Shown: positions 11,648 to 20,705, counted from the stretch's first letter. The stretch is DNA of 64,000 bases from SZUA-309 sp965215995 (GCA_965215995.1 OZ244128.1:310001-374000); one strand, 5' to 3'. Numbers and translations are program-made. Notes: a model not told the origin generated them from the sequence alone.

Positions 11648-11768
11648 CTCGCCTCTGTCCTGGTCCGGTTAGCGGGGGTCATTCTACCCAGTTTGCCCGG
11701 GCCATCAGGCGTTGGCCTGAGCTAAACTGTCGACAGGCACATGAATTCAAGCATACAGGGGGTCACAG

Positions 11769-12446
11769 GTGGATTTCGACGAAGTTGTTCAGGGCCGGCG
11801 CAGCATCCGGGGTTTCAAGAAAGATCCGGTGCCGAAGGACGTGATCCGGGAAGTCGTCGCCCTGGCGACCCGAGCCCCCTCCTCCATGAACACCCAGCCC
11901 TGGCATCTGCATGCGGTAAGTGGTGCCGCGTTGGATCGCATTCGGGCCGGCAATACGGAGAAGAACCTGGCGGGCGTGCCGGCATCCCGGGAAATTCGCA
12001 TGCACGGCCCTTACGCGGGGGTGCACCGGGAGCGGCAGAAAGCCATTGCCGGGCAGCTCTTCGAAGCCATGGACATCGAGTGGTCGGACAAGGAGAAGCG
12101 CCAGGATTGGGTGTTGCGTGGCTTCCGTCAGTTCGATGCACCGGTGTCCATCGTGGTCACATTCGATGCCGAGCTCACGGACAACGACATCGCCATCTTC
12201 GATTGCGGCGCCGTGACCAACTGCCTGGTAAACGCCGCCTGGTCACGGGGACTCGGCTGCGTGATCAACGGTCAGGGCATCATGCAGTCGCCGGTGGTGC
12301 GCGAGCATGCCGAAATCCCAGCCAATGAAGTGATCATGAGCTGCGTGGCCATGGGCTATCCGATGGACGATTTCCCAGCCAACGACGTGGTATCCACTCG
12401 CCGACCGGTGGACGACGTGATCAGTTTCGTCGGCTTCGAGGACTGA
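11769..12446 (+). CDS. Nitroreductase family protein
   Basis: A 225-residue FMN-dependent nitroreductase with a GTG start. The N-terminus has the FMN phosphate-binding RRSIRGF segment (10-16), then the APSSMNTQPW block (about 36-45), and a C-terminal GYP (about 197-199) followed by the usual basic stretch. It reduces nitro, quinone or ene substrates with NAD(P)H; substrate unknown. GGGG lies a few bases upstream as ribosome site. A larger overlapping frame starting at 11741 has no family features and is a shadow. Confidence 0.9.
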   Translation: MDFDEVVQGRRSIRGFKKDPVPKDVIREVVALATRAPSSMNTQPWHLHAVSGAALDRIRAGNTEKNLAGVPASREIRMHGPYAGVHRERQKAIAGQLFEAMDIEWSDKEKRQDWVLRGFRQFDAPVSIVVTFDAELTDNDIAIFDCGAVTNCLVNAAWSRGLGCVINGQGIMQSPVVREHAEIPANEVIMSCVAMGYPMDDFPANDVVSTRRPVDDVISFVGFED

Positions 12447-12538
12447 CACGGCGAGCAACGCTGCCTCGCTCAGTTCGACTGCTTGATCCGGAACAACACC
12501 GAGTAGAGCACCATTTTCCGGAAACAAGGAGAGTTGCG

Positions 12539-14158
12539 ATGAGCCGAAACCCGAACGCCATGATCGTTACGGCCCAGCCGGAGGCCTCGGAGGCAGGTGC
12601 CCGGGTATTGATGGCCGGCGGTAACGCCATCGACGCCGCCATGACCGCTGCGCTGGTGCAGGGGGTGGTTGACCCGCAAATGACGGGAATCGCCGGATTC
12701 GGCAACTGCCAGATCTACATGCCGGGGCGCGGGATTCACACCTGCATAGATTTCCACGGCAAAACACCAATGGCCGCGACGCCGGGCATGTGGGAAGACC
12801 GGCTGATCGCGGAAACCCGCGACGGATTCGGTTTCGTGCTCGAGGGTAACGTCAACGACGTGGGTTACCAGTCGATCACCACACCCGGCAGCCTGATGGC
12901 TTACTCGGAAGCGGTGGCCGAGTTCGGCACCTTCGACTGGCCGGACATCTGCGCACCTGCCATCCGCTATGCCCGGGACGGCTGGGTCGTGCGCCCGGCT
13001 GTCTACAACTGGTGGTTGTACGGCGCTTCGCTCGGCCGCACATCGGTTGACGAAAGACTCAAGCACACGCCCGCCGGGCGTCGCCTCTACTTCCGGGAAG
13101 ACGGCAGCTTCAAGCAGATCGGCGATCTGTTTCAGAACCCGGATCTCGCCAACACGTTGCAGCGCATCGCCGATCAAGGCGCCGAGACTTTCTATACCGG
13201 AGAGATCGCCGAAGAGATCGTCGCTGATATGGCGGCGAACGGTGGCCTGCTAACTGCCGAGGACCTGGCCGGCTATCGCACGACCCGCAACGACCCGCTG
13301 GCAACCACCTATCGGGGCCTGGAAGTTTCCACGAACCACCCACCTGGCGGTGGCATCATGTTGATCGAGATGCTCAATATCCTCGAGCAGTTTGATCTTA
13401 CCGCCATCGGTCACAACGAGAGCGAATATCTGCGCATCGTCTGTGAAGCCATGAAGGCCGCGACGGCTGACAAGGAAGCCTACGTCGGTGATCCGGCGTT
13501 CATGGATGTTCCAATCGAGCGGTTGACCGGCAAAGGCCTGGCCGAGGACTACGCACGACGGATCCGAGCCCGCGAGAAGCTCACTGTGGAACGGTTCAAT
13601 GTCGCAGAGCCGAAGGACACGACGCACGTCGCGGCGGTGGACGCCGACGGCAATTGCGTGACCATGACCCACTCGCTCGGCATGCCTTCCGGCGTGGTCA
13701 CAGAAGGGCTCGGCTTCATGTACAACGGCTGCATGGGTGTATTCGACCCGCGACCCGGACGCACCGGCTCCATCGCGCCGGGCAAGAGCCGCTTCAGCTC
13801 CCTGTGTCCGACGATCGTATTCGACCACGACAGGCCTAAAATCGTGATCGGAGCCCCCGGCGGCACGCAGATCGCCATGGGCGTGCTGCAAAGCATTCTG
13901 AATGTCATCGACTTCGATATGCCCATCGTCGAAGCCGTATCCGCCCCCCGGTTTTCGGCCACCAGCAATCTGATCGACATCTCGAACCGGATCCCCGAAT
14001 ACGTGGTGGAGCCGCTACGTGTCGAGGGCTATCACATCGTCCGCTGGCCGCAGTCGTTCGAGTTTGCCCGTGTGCATGGTATTGAGGTCGTGGACGGCAG
14101 ACTGCGAGGTGGTGCGGATCCGGGCTCTGACGGCGTGGCGCTTGGCGTCCATGTCTGA
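12539..14158 (+). CDS. Gamma-glutamyltransferase family protein, apparently cytoplasmic
   Basis: A 539-residue Ntn-hydrolase of the GGT family. The autoprocessing/nucleophile site is T361 in the DTTHVAAVDADG motif; the small subunit would be residues 361-539 and contains the GAPGGTQ loop (438-444) and the closing GGADPGSDG block. Unlike classical periplasmic GGTs there is no signal peptide: the protein starts directly at the family core (AQPEASEAG). It therefore resembles the intracellular GGT-like hydrolases that act on gamma-glutamyl or N-acyl amides and cephalosporin-type substrates. AAGGAGAG 5-12 bp upstream supports ATG. Next comes an aldo/keto reductase gene at 38 bp. Confidence 0.92.
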   Translation: MSRNPNAMIVTAQPEASEAGARVLMAGGNAIDAAMTAALVQGVVDPQMTGIAGFGNCQIYMPGRGIHTCIDFHGKTPMAATPGMWEDRLIAETRDGFGFVLEGNVNDVGYQSITTPGSLMAYSEAVAEFGTFDWPDICAPAIRYARDGWVVRPAVYNWWLYGASLGRTSVDERLKHTPAGRRLYFREDGSFKQIGDLFQNPDLANTLQRIADQGAETFYTGEIAEEIVADMAANGGLLTAEDLAGYRTTRNDPLATTYRGLEVSTNHPPGGGIMLIEMLNILEQFDLTAIGHNESEYLRIVCEAMKAATADKEAYVGDPAFMDVPIERLTGKGLAEDYARRIRAREKLTVERFNVAEPKDTTHVAAVDADGNCVTMTHSLGMPSGVVTEGLGFMYNGCMGVFDPRPGRTGSIAPGKSRFSSLCPTIVFDHDRPKIVIGAPGGTQIAMGVLQSILNVIDFDMPIVEAVSAPRFSATSNLIDISNRIPEYVVEPLRVEGYHIVRWPQSFEFARVHGIEVVDGRLRGGADPGSDGVALGVHV

Positions 14159-14196
14159 AGCAAGCGAGACTATAAGAGGCTATAAGGAGGAGCGGC

Positions 14197-15126
14197 ATGG
14201 AATACAGAAATCTGGGCACGAGCGGCCTGAAGGTCTCTACGGTCGGGCTAGGTTGCAACAACTTCGGGATGCGCATGGATGCGGAGCAGACCAGGACCGT
14301 GGTGCATGCCGCACTGGATGCAGGCATCAACTTCTTCGATACCGCCGATGTCTACGGCGGCAGCAAGAGTGAGGAGTTCCTAGGCCAAGCACTACAAGGC
14401 ATGGATCGTGAGTCGGTCGTGATCGCGACCAAGTTCGCGATGCCCCTCGGCAAAGGCAAACAGGGCGCATCACGGCGCTACATCATGAGCGCGGTCGAGG
14501 CGAGCCTTGCCCGTCTCGGAACCGACTACATCGATCTTTACCAGCAACACCGACCAGATGACGATACGCCTATCGAGGAAACCCTGCGCGCGCTGGACGA
14601 TCTGGTCACCGCCGGTAAGGTCCGCTATCTCGGCAACTCGAACTTCAGCGGCTGGCAGCTCGCCGATGCAGATTGGACTGCCCGGAGTGAAGGGTTGAAC
14701 CGGTTCGCCTCCGCTCAGAACCTCTACAATCTGCTCGATCGACGCATCGAGCGCGAGGTGTTGCCTGCCTGTGAGCGATTCGGGCTCGGCATGCTGCCTT
14801 ATTTCCCGCTGGCCAGCGGGCTGCTCACCGGCAAGTACGGCCGCGGTCAACCGGCGCCGGAAAACACCCGGCTGTCCGGTGAGCGCGGCAAGAACGCCCT
14901 GACCGATGCAAACTTCGACGTGGTGGAAAAACTCACCGCCTTCGCCGGAGAGCGTGGACACTCACTCCTGGAGCTCGCCATGAGCTGGTTGGCCTGCAAT
15001 CCCCTCGTCTCCAGCGTGATTTCAGGCGCGACCAAAGTCGAACAGGTACAGGCAAACGTCGCCGCCATCGGTTGGCAGCTCTCGGAAGAAGAAATTTCAG
15101 AAATTCAAACACTTACCCGCAGATGA
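14197..15126 (+). CDS. Aldo/keto reductase
   Basis: A 309-residue (beta/alpha)8 AKR. The catalytic tetrad is visible: D48 and Y53 in the FFDTADVYGG region, the Lys of ATKF (about 78-81) and the His of YQQHRPD (about 112). The C-terminal SGATKVEQV block binds NADPH phosphate. AAGGAGG directly before the ATG gives a strong start. It belongs to the YghZ/Kv-beta-like general AKR group (aldehyde or ketone reduction). Two other AKRs occur at 57 and 60 kb and are different enough to be separate paralogues. Confidence 0.92.
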   Translation: MEYRNLGTSGLKVSTVGLGCNNFGMRMDAEQTRTVVHAALDAGINFFDTADVYGGSKSEEFLGQALQGMDRESVVIATKFAMPLGKGKQGASRRYIMSAVEASLARLGTDYIDLYQQHRPDDDTPIEETLRALDDLVTAGKVRYLGNSNFSGWQLADADWTARSEGLNRFASAQNLYNLLDRRIEREVLPACERFGLGMLPYFPLASGLLTGKYGRGQPAPENTRLSGERGKNALTDANFDVVEKLTAFAGERGHSLLELAMSWLACNPLVSSVISGATKVEQVQANVAAIGWQLSEEEISEIQTLTRR

Positions 15127-15173
15127 TGCCTGAGTGGGTGAACTCTGGGATGCGGTATAAGGCCCCGGTGTCG

Positions 15174-16847
15174 TCAGGCTTCCAGCATGGCCTCCCGCAT
15201 CTTGAACTTCTGTATCTTACCGGTCACGGTCATCGGAAAATCGTCCACGAAACGGACGTGGGTGGGCACCTTGAAGTGGGTGATCTGATCTTTGCAGAAG
15301 GCTTTCACTTCTTCTTCGCTTAAAGCTGCACCCTCTTTCAGCTGCACCCAGGCACAGACGATTTCACCGTACTTCTGATCCGGAATGCCGAACACCTGCA
15401 CTTCCTGGATATCCGGGTGGGTATAGAGAAATTCCTCCACTTCACGGGGGTACACGTTCTCGCCACCCCGGATGATCATGTCCTTGATTCGGCCAACGAT
15501 CTGCACATAACCTTCCTCGTCCATCTCGGCGAGATCGCCGGAGTGCAGCCAACCTGCGGAATCGATGGTCTCCGCGGTGCGCTCCTCGTCATCCCAATAG
15601 CCCTGCATCACCGAATAACCCCGGCAGCAGAGCTCGCCTTTTTCACCGAGCGGAACCACCTTGCCGTCCTCGCCGATGATCTTGATCTCCTGATAGGGGC
15701 CCACCTTGCCGACGGTGCCACAACGCTTCTCGGCCGGCGCGTCGATGTCGGTCATGTGGTTCACCGGGCTGGTTTCCGTCTGCCCGTACATGATGGTGAT
15801 CTCGCTCATGTTCAACCGATCGATCACCTGATGCATGAGCTCGAGCGGGCAAGGTGCGCCGGCCATCACGCCTGTGCGCAGTGTCGAGGTGTCGTAGTCC
15901 GCCACGTTCGGCAGCTCCACCTCGGCAACGAACATGGTCGGCACCCCATGCAGAGCCGTGCATCGCTCCTCCGCTACCGTTTCCAGCACGCTGACCGGAT
16001 CAAAGCCCTCATCAGGAAAGATCGCGCAGGCACCATGCGTCATGCAGGCCAGATTACCCATCACCATGCCGAAGCAGTGATAGAGCGGCACCGGGATGCA
16101 GAGCCGATCCTGCTCGGAGAAGCGCATGCCGGCACCCACCTGGAGCCCGTTGTTGAGAATGTTGAAGTGCGACAGCGTCGCCCCTTTCGGGTTGCCGGTG
16201 GTGCCGCTGGTGAACTGTATATTGATGGCATCATCAGGCTGCAGGGTGGCTGCGATCTCCGCCATCCGCCCCCTTTCCCCGGTACCGCCCATCTTCATCA
16301 CCGCATCGAAGTTGAACATGCCAGGTGATTCGGTCTCGTCCATGCGGATGACGGTTTCCAGGCGCGGCAGCTTCTGCGCCCGTAGCCTTCCGGGCTCCGA
16401 CGAGGCCAGTTCCGGGGCCAGCTCATTGAGCATGTCCAGATAAGCACTGGTCTTGAAGCGCTCGGCGCTGATGATGGCGCGGCAGCCCACTTTGTTCAGC
16501 GCATACTCGAGCTCATAGAGTCGGTATGCGGGATTGATGCAGACCATGATGGCGCCGATCTTGGCGGTGGCAAACTGGGTGAGACACCACTCCACCCGAT
16601 TCGGCGCCCAGATGCCAACCCGATCGCCTGGCTCGATACCGACTGCGAGCAATCCGGCGGCCAGTTCATCGATCTGTGCCTTGTACTCAGCGAAGGTCCA
16701 GCGGACATCCTGATGACGGACCACCAGCGCTTCGCGATCGCCATGAGCGGCTGCAATCCGATCAACGCAGGCGCCGATGGTCTCGTAGAGCAACGGTTCG
16801 TTTGCCTGGCCGCACAGGTAGCTCTGTCCTTTCGGCAGGTTTTCCAT
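15174..16847 (-). CDS. Acyl-CoA synthetase (AMP-forming)
   Basis: A 557-residue ANL-superfamily ligase. The ATG at 16847 is chosen because GGAGGAG precedes it; the longer frame to 16931 adds an unrelated Arg-rich segment. Motifs in order: P-loop FTSGTTGNPKG (about 185-195), the MYGQTETSP adenylate motif (about 330), the hinge D in GWLHSGDLAEMDEEGY, and the invariant lysine region PMTVTGKIQKFKM at the C-terminus. This pattern is of medium/long-chain fatty acyl-CoA ligases (FadD/LcfB-like). It stands alone on this strand, convergent to the AKR gene and divergent from the LLM gene, so it may be an independent unit. Confidence 0.93.
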   Translation of the reverse strand: MENLPKGQSYLCGQANEPLLYETIGACVDRIAAAHGDREALVVRHQDVRWTFAEYKAQIDELAAGLLAVGIEPGDRVGIWAPNRVEWCLTQFATAKIGAIMVCINPAYRLYELEYALNKVGCRAIISAERFKTSAYLDMLNELAPELASSEPGRLRAQKLPRLETVIRMDETESPGMFNFDAVMKMGGTGERGRMAEIAATLQPDDAINIQFTSGTTGNPKGATLSHFNILNNGLQVGAGMRFSEQDRLCIPVPLYHCFGMVMGNLACMTHGACAIFPDEGFDPVSVLETVAEERCTALHGVPTMFVAEVELPNVADYDTSTLRTGVMAGAPCPLELMHQVIDRLNMSEITIMYGQTETSPVNHMTDIDAPAEKRCGTVGKVGPYQEIKIIGEDGKVVPLGEKGELCCRGYSVMQGYWDDEERTAETIDSAGWLHSGDLAEMDEEGYVQIVGRIKDMIIRGGENVYPREVEEFLYTHPDIQEVQVFGIPDQKYGEIVCAWVQLKEGAALSEEEVKAFCKDQITHFKVPTHVRFVDDFPMTVTGKIQKFKMREAMLEA

Positions 16848-17000
16848 GGTCTCCTCCCTATTCACTGCACATAGTCGCAATGGGCGATCTGATCGTCGGA
16901 TCAGTCTACGGAATGGTCCCGGGGAGTTCATCTGCCCCCGATGGGGAAGCTCGGGTAAAATCCGCTTCTAGCACCATCCCGGATACCACTTCGGAGCAGC

Positions 17001-18038
17001 ATGACCAATCACCTGCCAGCGCTGAGCATTCTCGATCTGGCACCTGTCATTCAGGGCGGCAGCCCCGGTCAGGCTCTGCGCAACAGCCGGGACCTGGCCC
17101 AGCACGCGGAGCGACTCGGCTATCAGCGATTCTGGCTCGCCGAGCATCACAATATGGCCGGCATTGCCAGCTCCGCGACCGCCGTGGCCATCGGCTACGT
17201 GGCCGAAGGCACCGAACGTATACGCGTGGGGGCTGGGGGTGTGATGCTGCCGAACCATGCGCCACTTATCATCGCCGAGCAATTCGGTACCCTGGCCTCG
17301 CTCTACCCCGATCGGATCGATCTCGGCCTCGGTCGTGCACCGGGTACAGATCAGATCACCGCGCAGGCGTTGCGGCGTACGCTCACCGGCGACATCGATC
17401 ACTTTCCTCGAGATGTGATGGAGTTGATGGCCTATCTGGATGACGCGGAAGAAGGGCAGCGCGTGAAAGCCGTACCTGGTGCCGGCACAAAGGTGCCAAT
17501 CTGGATCCTGGGTTCCAGCCTCTATGGCGCGCAACTTGCGGCCATGCTCGGCCTGCCTTACGCATTCGCCTCGCACTTCGCACCACAGATGATGATGCAG
17601 GCCATCGCCATGTACCGATCATCGTTCCGTCCTTCTGAGCAGCTGGAAAAGCCTTATGTGATGCTCGGCTACAACGTTTGTGCAGCACCCACTGACGAAG
17701 AGGCTCAGTACCTGCGGACCTCTTCTCTACAGGCCGTGATCAACCTGAGGAAGGGCACGCCCGGTCAGCTGCCGCCACCGGTGGAGAATCTCACTTTAAC
17801 GCCGGAAGACGAAGCCATCGTTGCAAACTTCGGCCAGTGTTCGGCGGTAGGTAACAGAGACACTGTCGCTACGGCACTGAAAGCGTTTGCCGACCAGACC
17901 GGCGCCGATGAGCTCATGATCGCTGGCCAGATTTATGATCACAGTGCCCGGGTGCGTTCCTACGAGATACTGACAGAAGCGCACAATCACCTCCGCCAAT
18001 CGCCGGGAAATGTAGGAAAGGAGTCGAGCAGTGTCTGA
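17001..18038 (+). CDS. LLM class flavin-dependent oxidoreductase (MsnO8/LuxA-like)
   Basis: A 345-residue luciferase-like TIM barrel. The N-terminus begins LSILDLAPV, followed by RFWLAEHHNMAGIASSA and later DRIDLGLGRAPGTD, the exact signature layout of the MsnO8 subgroup (FMNH2-dependent, LuxA/YhbW-like). CGGAG lies before the ATG. Its 3' end overlaps the next gene by 8 bp, so translation is coupled to the DUF2058 gene and perhaps to the LanC-like gene beyond. The oxidised substrate is unknown. Confidence 0.92.
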   Translation: MTNHLPALSILDLAPVIQGGSPGQALRNSRDLAQHAERLGYQRFWLAEHHNMAGIASSATAVAIGYVAEGTERIRVGAGGVMLPNHAPLIIAEQFGTLASLYPDRIDLGLGRAPGTDQITAQALRRTLTGDIDHFPRDVMELMAYLDDAEEGQRVKAVPGAGTKVPIWILGSSLYGAQLAAMLGLPYAFASHFAPQMMMQAIAMYRSSFRPSEQLEKPYVMLGYNVCAAPTDEEAQYLRTSSLQAVINLRKGTPGQLPPPVENLTLTPEDEAIVANFGQCSAVGNRDTVATALKAFADQTGADELMIAGQIYDHSARVRSYEILTEAHNHLRQSPGNVGKESSSV

Positions 18039-18636
18039 AAGCCTTCGGGACCAGTTGGTGAAGGCCGGTCTCGCGACTGCATCGCAGGCCAAGAAAGCAG
18101 AACGCCAGGCCAAAGCGCAGCAGCACAGCAATCGGAGTCGCAAGCCCGAGGAATCCGGCAAGCCCGGGCAGTCCAAATCAAAGGAATCCGATCCGAATTC
18201 TCCGGAGGCGGTGAAAGCACGCGCGCGCAAGCAACAGGCAGAGAAACGGGCACGGGACAGAGCGCTGGCTGAGACCAGAAACGAAAAGGCCGCGGCAAAG
18301 GCACTGCGGGCAGAGATCAAGCAGATCATCACGCAGAACGACCAACGACAGAAGACCACCAGCGATGAAGACGTGCCTTATCAGTTCGTGCACGGCAGGA
18401 AGATCAAGCGGATTTACGTGCCCACCGCTCAGAGAGAGCGCCTGATCAACGGCAGCCTGGTGATCATCAACAACGATGGCCTCTACAGCCTGGTCAGCCA
18501 GGAGGTGGCAGAGCAGATCAAAGCCCGGGATCCGAAGCGGATCATCACCAGCCAGGAAGAAGATAAGCAACCGGAGCCCGGCTCCGATGACGAGTACTAC
18601 GCGAAGTTCGAGGTGCCGGACGACCTGGACTGGTAG
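18031..18636 (+). CDS. DUF2058 (YaiL-like) nucleic-acid-associated protein
   Basis: A 201-residue, highly charged protein starting at a GTG with AAAGGAG upstream. Residues 1-30 (SLRDQLVKAGLATASQAKKAERQ) match the conserved DUF2058 N-terminus; residues 30-105 are a Lys/Arg/Gln-rich, low-complexity, probably coiled or disordered segment; residues 115-201 form the conserved C-terminal domain (PYQFVHGRKIKRIYV, LYSLV) and end with an acidic DLDW tail. DUF2058 is a mainly gammaproteobacterial family described as polynucleotide-associated, with no established reaction. The family helps place the organism. Overlaps the upstream LLM gene by 8 bp. Confidence 0.9.
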   Translation: MSESLRDQLVKAGLATASQAKKAERQAKAQQHSNRSRKPEESGKPGQSKSKESDPNSPEAVKARARKQQAEKRARDRALAETRNEKAAAKALRAEIKQIITQNDQRQKTTSDEDVPYQFVHGRKIKRIYVPTAQRERLINGSLVIINNDGLYSLVSQEVAEQIKARDPKRIITSQEEDKQPEPGSDDEYYAKFEVPDDLDW

Positions 18637-18671
18637 GGTCCCGGCCGCGTTTTCAGCAAGGGGGAGACACC

Positions 18672-19997
18672 ATGGCGAGCAATCCGGAGTATCTGGAGGC
18701 CGCGCTGGCGGCCGAACGCTGGATCGCTCAGCATGCCAAGCAGACCGATGCCGGACTGGTCTGGGGGTTGGCTGACGAAGCGCCGGAAAAAACGATCCGA
18801 ACCCTGTACGCCGGTTCCGCCGGTATCGCCCTTTTCTACCTCGAGCTCCATCAGGCGACCGGCGAACCGGCATATCTCGAGACTGCGATCAGAGCAGGCC
18901 AAGATATCATCGCCTATACCAGAGCAAAGGAGACGCTCACCTGCTCTGCACTGGGCGGCTGGGCCGGCTACACCTTCGTCCTGAACGAGATCGCGCTCGC
19001 CAGCGGCGCTGACTCGTTTCGCGAGGCAGCTGCTTACTGCGCACAGAAGTTGCGGGATCAGGCATCTGATGTCGGTACCGGTATCGGCTGGATCGCCCCC
19101 ATGCCCTACGCCAACCTCACCGGGCAGGAAGGTCAGCGGGAGATCTACGACGTAGCGGAAGGGGCAGCAGGCGTCGGTCTTTACTACCTGTACGCCCATG
19201 AGCACGGCGTTCACCCGGACACGCTCGACTGGACCCGCGCGATTGCCGAGAGACTGCTCGAAGTCGCCAGACCAGCAGAGGGCGGCCTGCGCTGGCAGCT
19301 CATGGAAGACATTCCCTGGCCGTTCGATGCACCCAACTTTGCGCACGGTACCGCCGGGGTTGCCTACTTTTTCGCCCGGGCCTTCGAGGTGACCGGCGAG
19401 CAACGCTATCTGGATGCAGCCATCGCCGGCGCGTGCCATGTGATGGCCATGGCCGAACCGGTAGGCGATGGCCACCTGGTGCCGCACATCCTCGACGACG
19501 GCCGGCCGAACCGCTTCTACCTCGGCATCTGCCACGGTCCCGCCGGCACGGCCAGATTGTATTACCTGCTGAACAAGCTCACGGATGACTCGAAATGGAC
19601 GGCGTTTTCACGTGGGCTCGATCGAGGCCTGGCCGCATTGGGCGCGCCGGAGGAACGGGGACGCGGGTTCTGGAACAACATCAGCCAATGCTGCTGCGAT
19701 GCAGGAATTGGCGATCATGCGATCTGGTCTTACCGTGCCACCGGAGAGACCTTCTATCTGGATCTGGCCAAGCGCGTTGCTGCCGAAGTGTTGCGGCGTG
19801 CAGAGCGTCATGGAGATGCGATCTGCTGGCCTCAAGCCGAGCACCGTGCCCAGCCGGACTTCATTCAGGCGCAGACCGGTTACATGCAAGGCGCCGCGGG
19901 CGTCGGCAGCTTTCTCGTGCACCTGGCCACCACACTCAACGGCGATCCGGTGAAGATTCTGTTCCCGGACGTGCCTTACGGCGACCTGAACGGTTGA
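18672..19997 (+). CDS. Orphan lanthionine synthetase C-like (LanC-like) protein
   Basis: A 441-residue protein with seven glycine motifs spaced as in the seven-fold alpha/alpha barrel of LanC cyclases: GSAG (48), GWAG (96), GAAG (164), GTAG (226), GPAG (289), DAGIG (343) and GAAG (407). Candidate zinc ligands are C287 in GICHGPAG and a triple cysteine at 340-342 in QCCCDAG. LanC/LANCL enzymes usually have Cys-His at the second site; here the His position is Cys, as known in the CCG-type cyclase domain of ProcM-like LanM. No signal peptide. GGGGGAG precedes ATG. No dehydratase (LanB/LanM) and no precursor peptide gene was seen nearby, so peptide cyclisation is not supported; an LANCL-like glutathione-addition role is an alternative. 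Confidence 0.82.
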   Translation: MASNPEYLEAALAAERWIAQHAKQTDAGLVWGLADEAPEKTIRTLYAGSAGIALFYLELHQATGEPAYLETAIRAGQDIIAYTRAKETLTCSALGGWAGYTFVLNEIALASGADSFREAAAYCAQKLRDQASDVGTGIGWIAPMPYANLTGQEGQREIYDVAEGAAGVGLYYLYAHEHGVHPDTLDWTRAIAERLLEVARPAEGGLRWQLMEDIPWPFDAPNFAHGTAGVAYFFARAFEVTGEQRYLDAAIAGACHVMAMAEPVGDGHLVPHILDDGRPNRFYLGICHGPAGTARLYYLLNKLTDDSKWTAFSRGLDRGLAALGAPEERGRGFWNNISQCCCDAGIGDHAIWSYRATGETFYLDLAKRVAAEVLRRAERHGDAICWPQAEHRAQPDFIQAQTGYMQGAAGVGSFLVHLATTLNGDPVKILFPDVPYGDLNG

Positions 19998-20031
19998 CTT
20001 GAAGCGGCTATCGCAGCCTCGCCGAGTTGAG

Positions 20032-20436
20032 TCAGGGCACGATGAATGTGCAGTTGACCGCTGTGCCGGCTTCAGCACTACCCACCAATCGAGTGTCCAA
20101 TGTCGCCATAGGCACATCCAGGGCTTCTGCGATGGCGACATAGGCTGCGTCATAGCTGGTCAGGTTGTGACGCAGCGACCAGATGCGCTCCGCGAACGGC
20201 GCGGCCGGCAAGAGCTCAATCACCAGACGATTGGCATCGCGCTGCGCCACGTTTGCTTCAAGCCGAGTGATATCCCCCGATCGCTCCAGTCGTCGGAGAA
20301 CGTTCATCGTTTCGAGCACAACCTGATCTGGAGCAACCAGATCATGGTCACCGATCACCGACTCAGCCCAACGACCATTTGAGCCACCATCCAGCAGAGC
20401 CGCCAGCAGGACGGAGGCGTCGGGCACCAGCGTCAT
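20032..20436 (-). CDS. VapC/FitB-type PIN-domain toxin
   Basis: A 134-residue PIN-domain ribonuclease. The four acidic active-site residues are in place: D6 (PDASVLLA), E42 (ETMNVL), D96 (YDAAYVAIAE) and D114 (ATLDTRL). Length is normal for the family. It is encoded downstream of, and overlaps by 4 nt (ATGA), an RHH antitoxin gene, the standard order of FitAB/VapBC modules. Expected to cleave tRNA or another RNA when the antitoxin is degraded; target unknown. All key residues are present, so the toxin is probably functional. Confidence 0.93.
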   Translation of the reverse strand: MTLVPDASVLLAALLDGGSNGRWAESVIGDHDLVAPDQVVLETMNVLRRLERSGDITRLEANVAQRDANRLVIELLPAAPFAERIWSLRHNLTSYDAAYVAIAEALDVPMATLDTRLVGSAEAGTAVNCTFIVP

Positions 20437-20669
20437 CGCTTTTCGGCCTTCCTGGCTCCCAGGATCTTTGCCGTGGAAAGGCGTGTACCGCTAGCCGCCT
20501 TTCTTTGACGGACTTCGGACAACCACACCTCAACGGAAGGCTTGTCAGCCATCTGAACCAGCGCCTGCCGGAGAAACTCCTGCATGGACTTCCCTTCGAG
20601 AGCCGCTCTGGCAGCCAACTCGTCGCGCACCTCGTCCGGCACATCCCTGATCGTGATCTGAACGGTCAT
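20433..20669 (-). CDS. FitA/VapB-type ribbon-helix-helix antitoxin
   Basis: A 78-residue antitoxin. ATG at 20669 is preferred to the frame extension to 20768, whose extra residues are not RHH-like and cover the operator palindromes. Residues 2-45 form the RHH unit (TVQITIRDV strand, then two helices around DEVRDELAARA and SMQEFLRQAL), which matches FitA-like antitoxins. The basic C-terminal part (RQRKAASG to the end) should wrap the PIN toxin. Its start codon lies inside a perfect 8-bp inverted repeat, which fits autoregulation by the RHH protein. Overlaps the toxin gene by ATGA. Confidence 0.9.
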   Translation of the reverse strand: MTVQITIRDVPDEVRDELAARAALEGKSMQEFLRQALVQMADKPSVEVWLSEVRQRKAASGTRLSTAKILGARKAEKR

Positions 20670-20687
20670 GCTGGCATTTTGCCAGCA
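20669..20687 (-). promoter_or_regulatory. Perfect inverted repeat, candidate toxin-antitoxin operator 1
   Basis: TGCTGGCA-TTT-TGCCAGCA, two perfect 8-bp arms with a 3-nt spacer. It touches the A of the antitoxin ATG, where a bound RHH repressor would block translation initiation or transcription. The similarity of its half-site to the second repeat (TGGCA versus TCGCA) supports a common binding protein. Confidence 0.65.
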
Positions 20688-20705
20688 GTGACTGCAATCA
20701 GCAAT

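Noticed and set aside
11741..12328. 195-residue frame overlapping the nitroreductase
   Set aside because: Pro/Arg/Gly-rich out-of-frame shadow, while the overlapping frame has clear nitroreductase motifs.
15417..16328. 303-residue open frame opposite the acyl-CoA synthetase
   Set aside because: Antisense shadow with His/Arg-rich composition; no independent evidence.
17001..19997. A complete lanthipeptide biosynthetic cluster around the LanC-like gene
   Set aside because: No LanB/LanM dehydratase, no leader-core peptide, no lanthipeptide transporter or protease is seen within this stretch.
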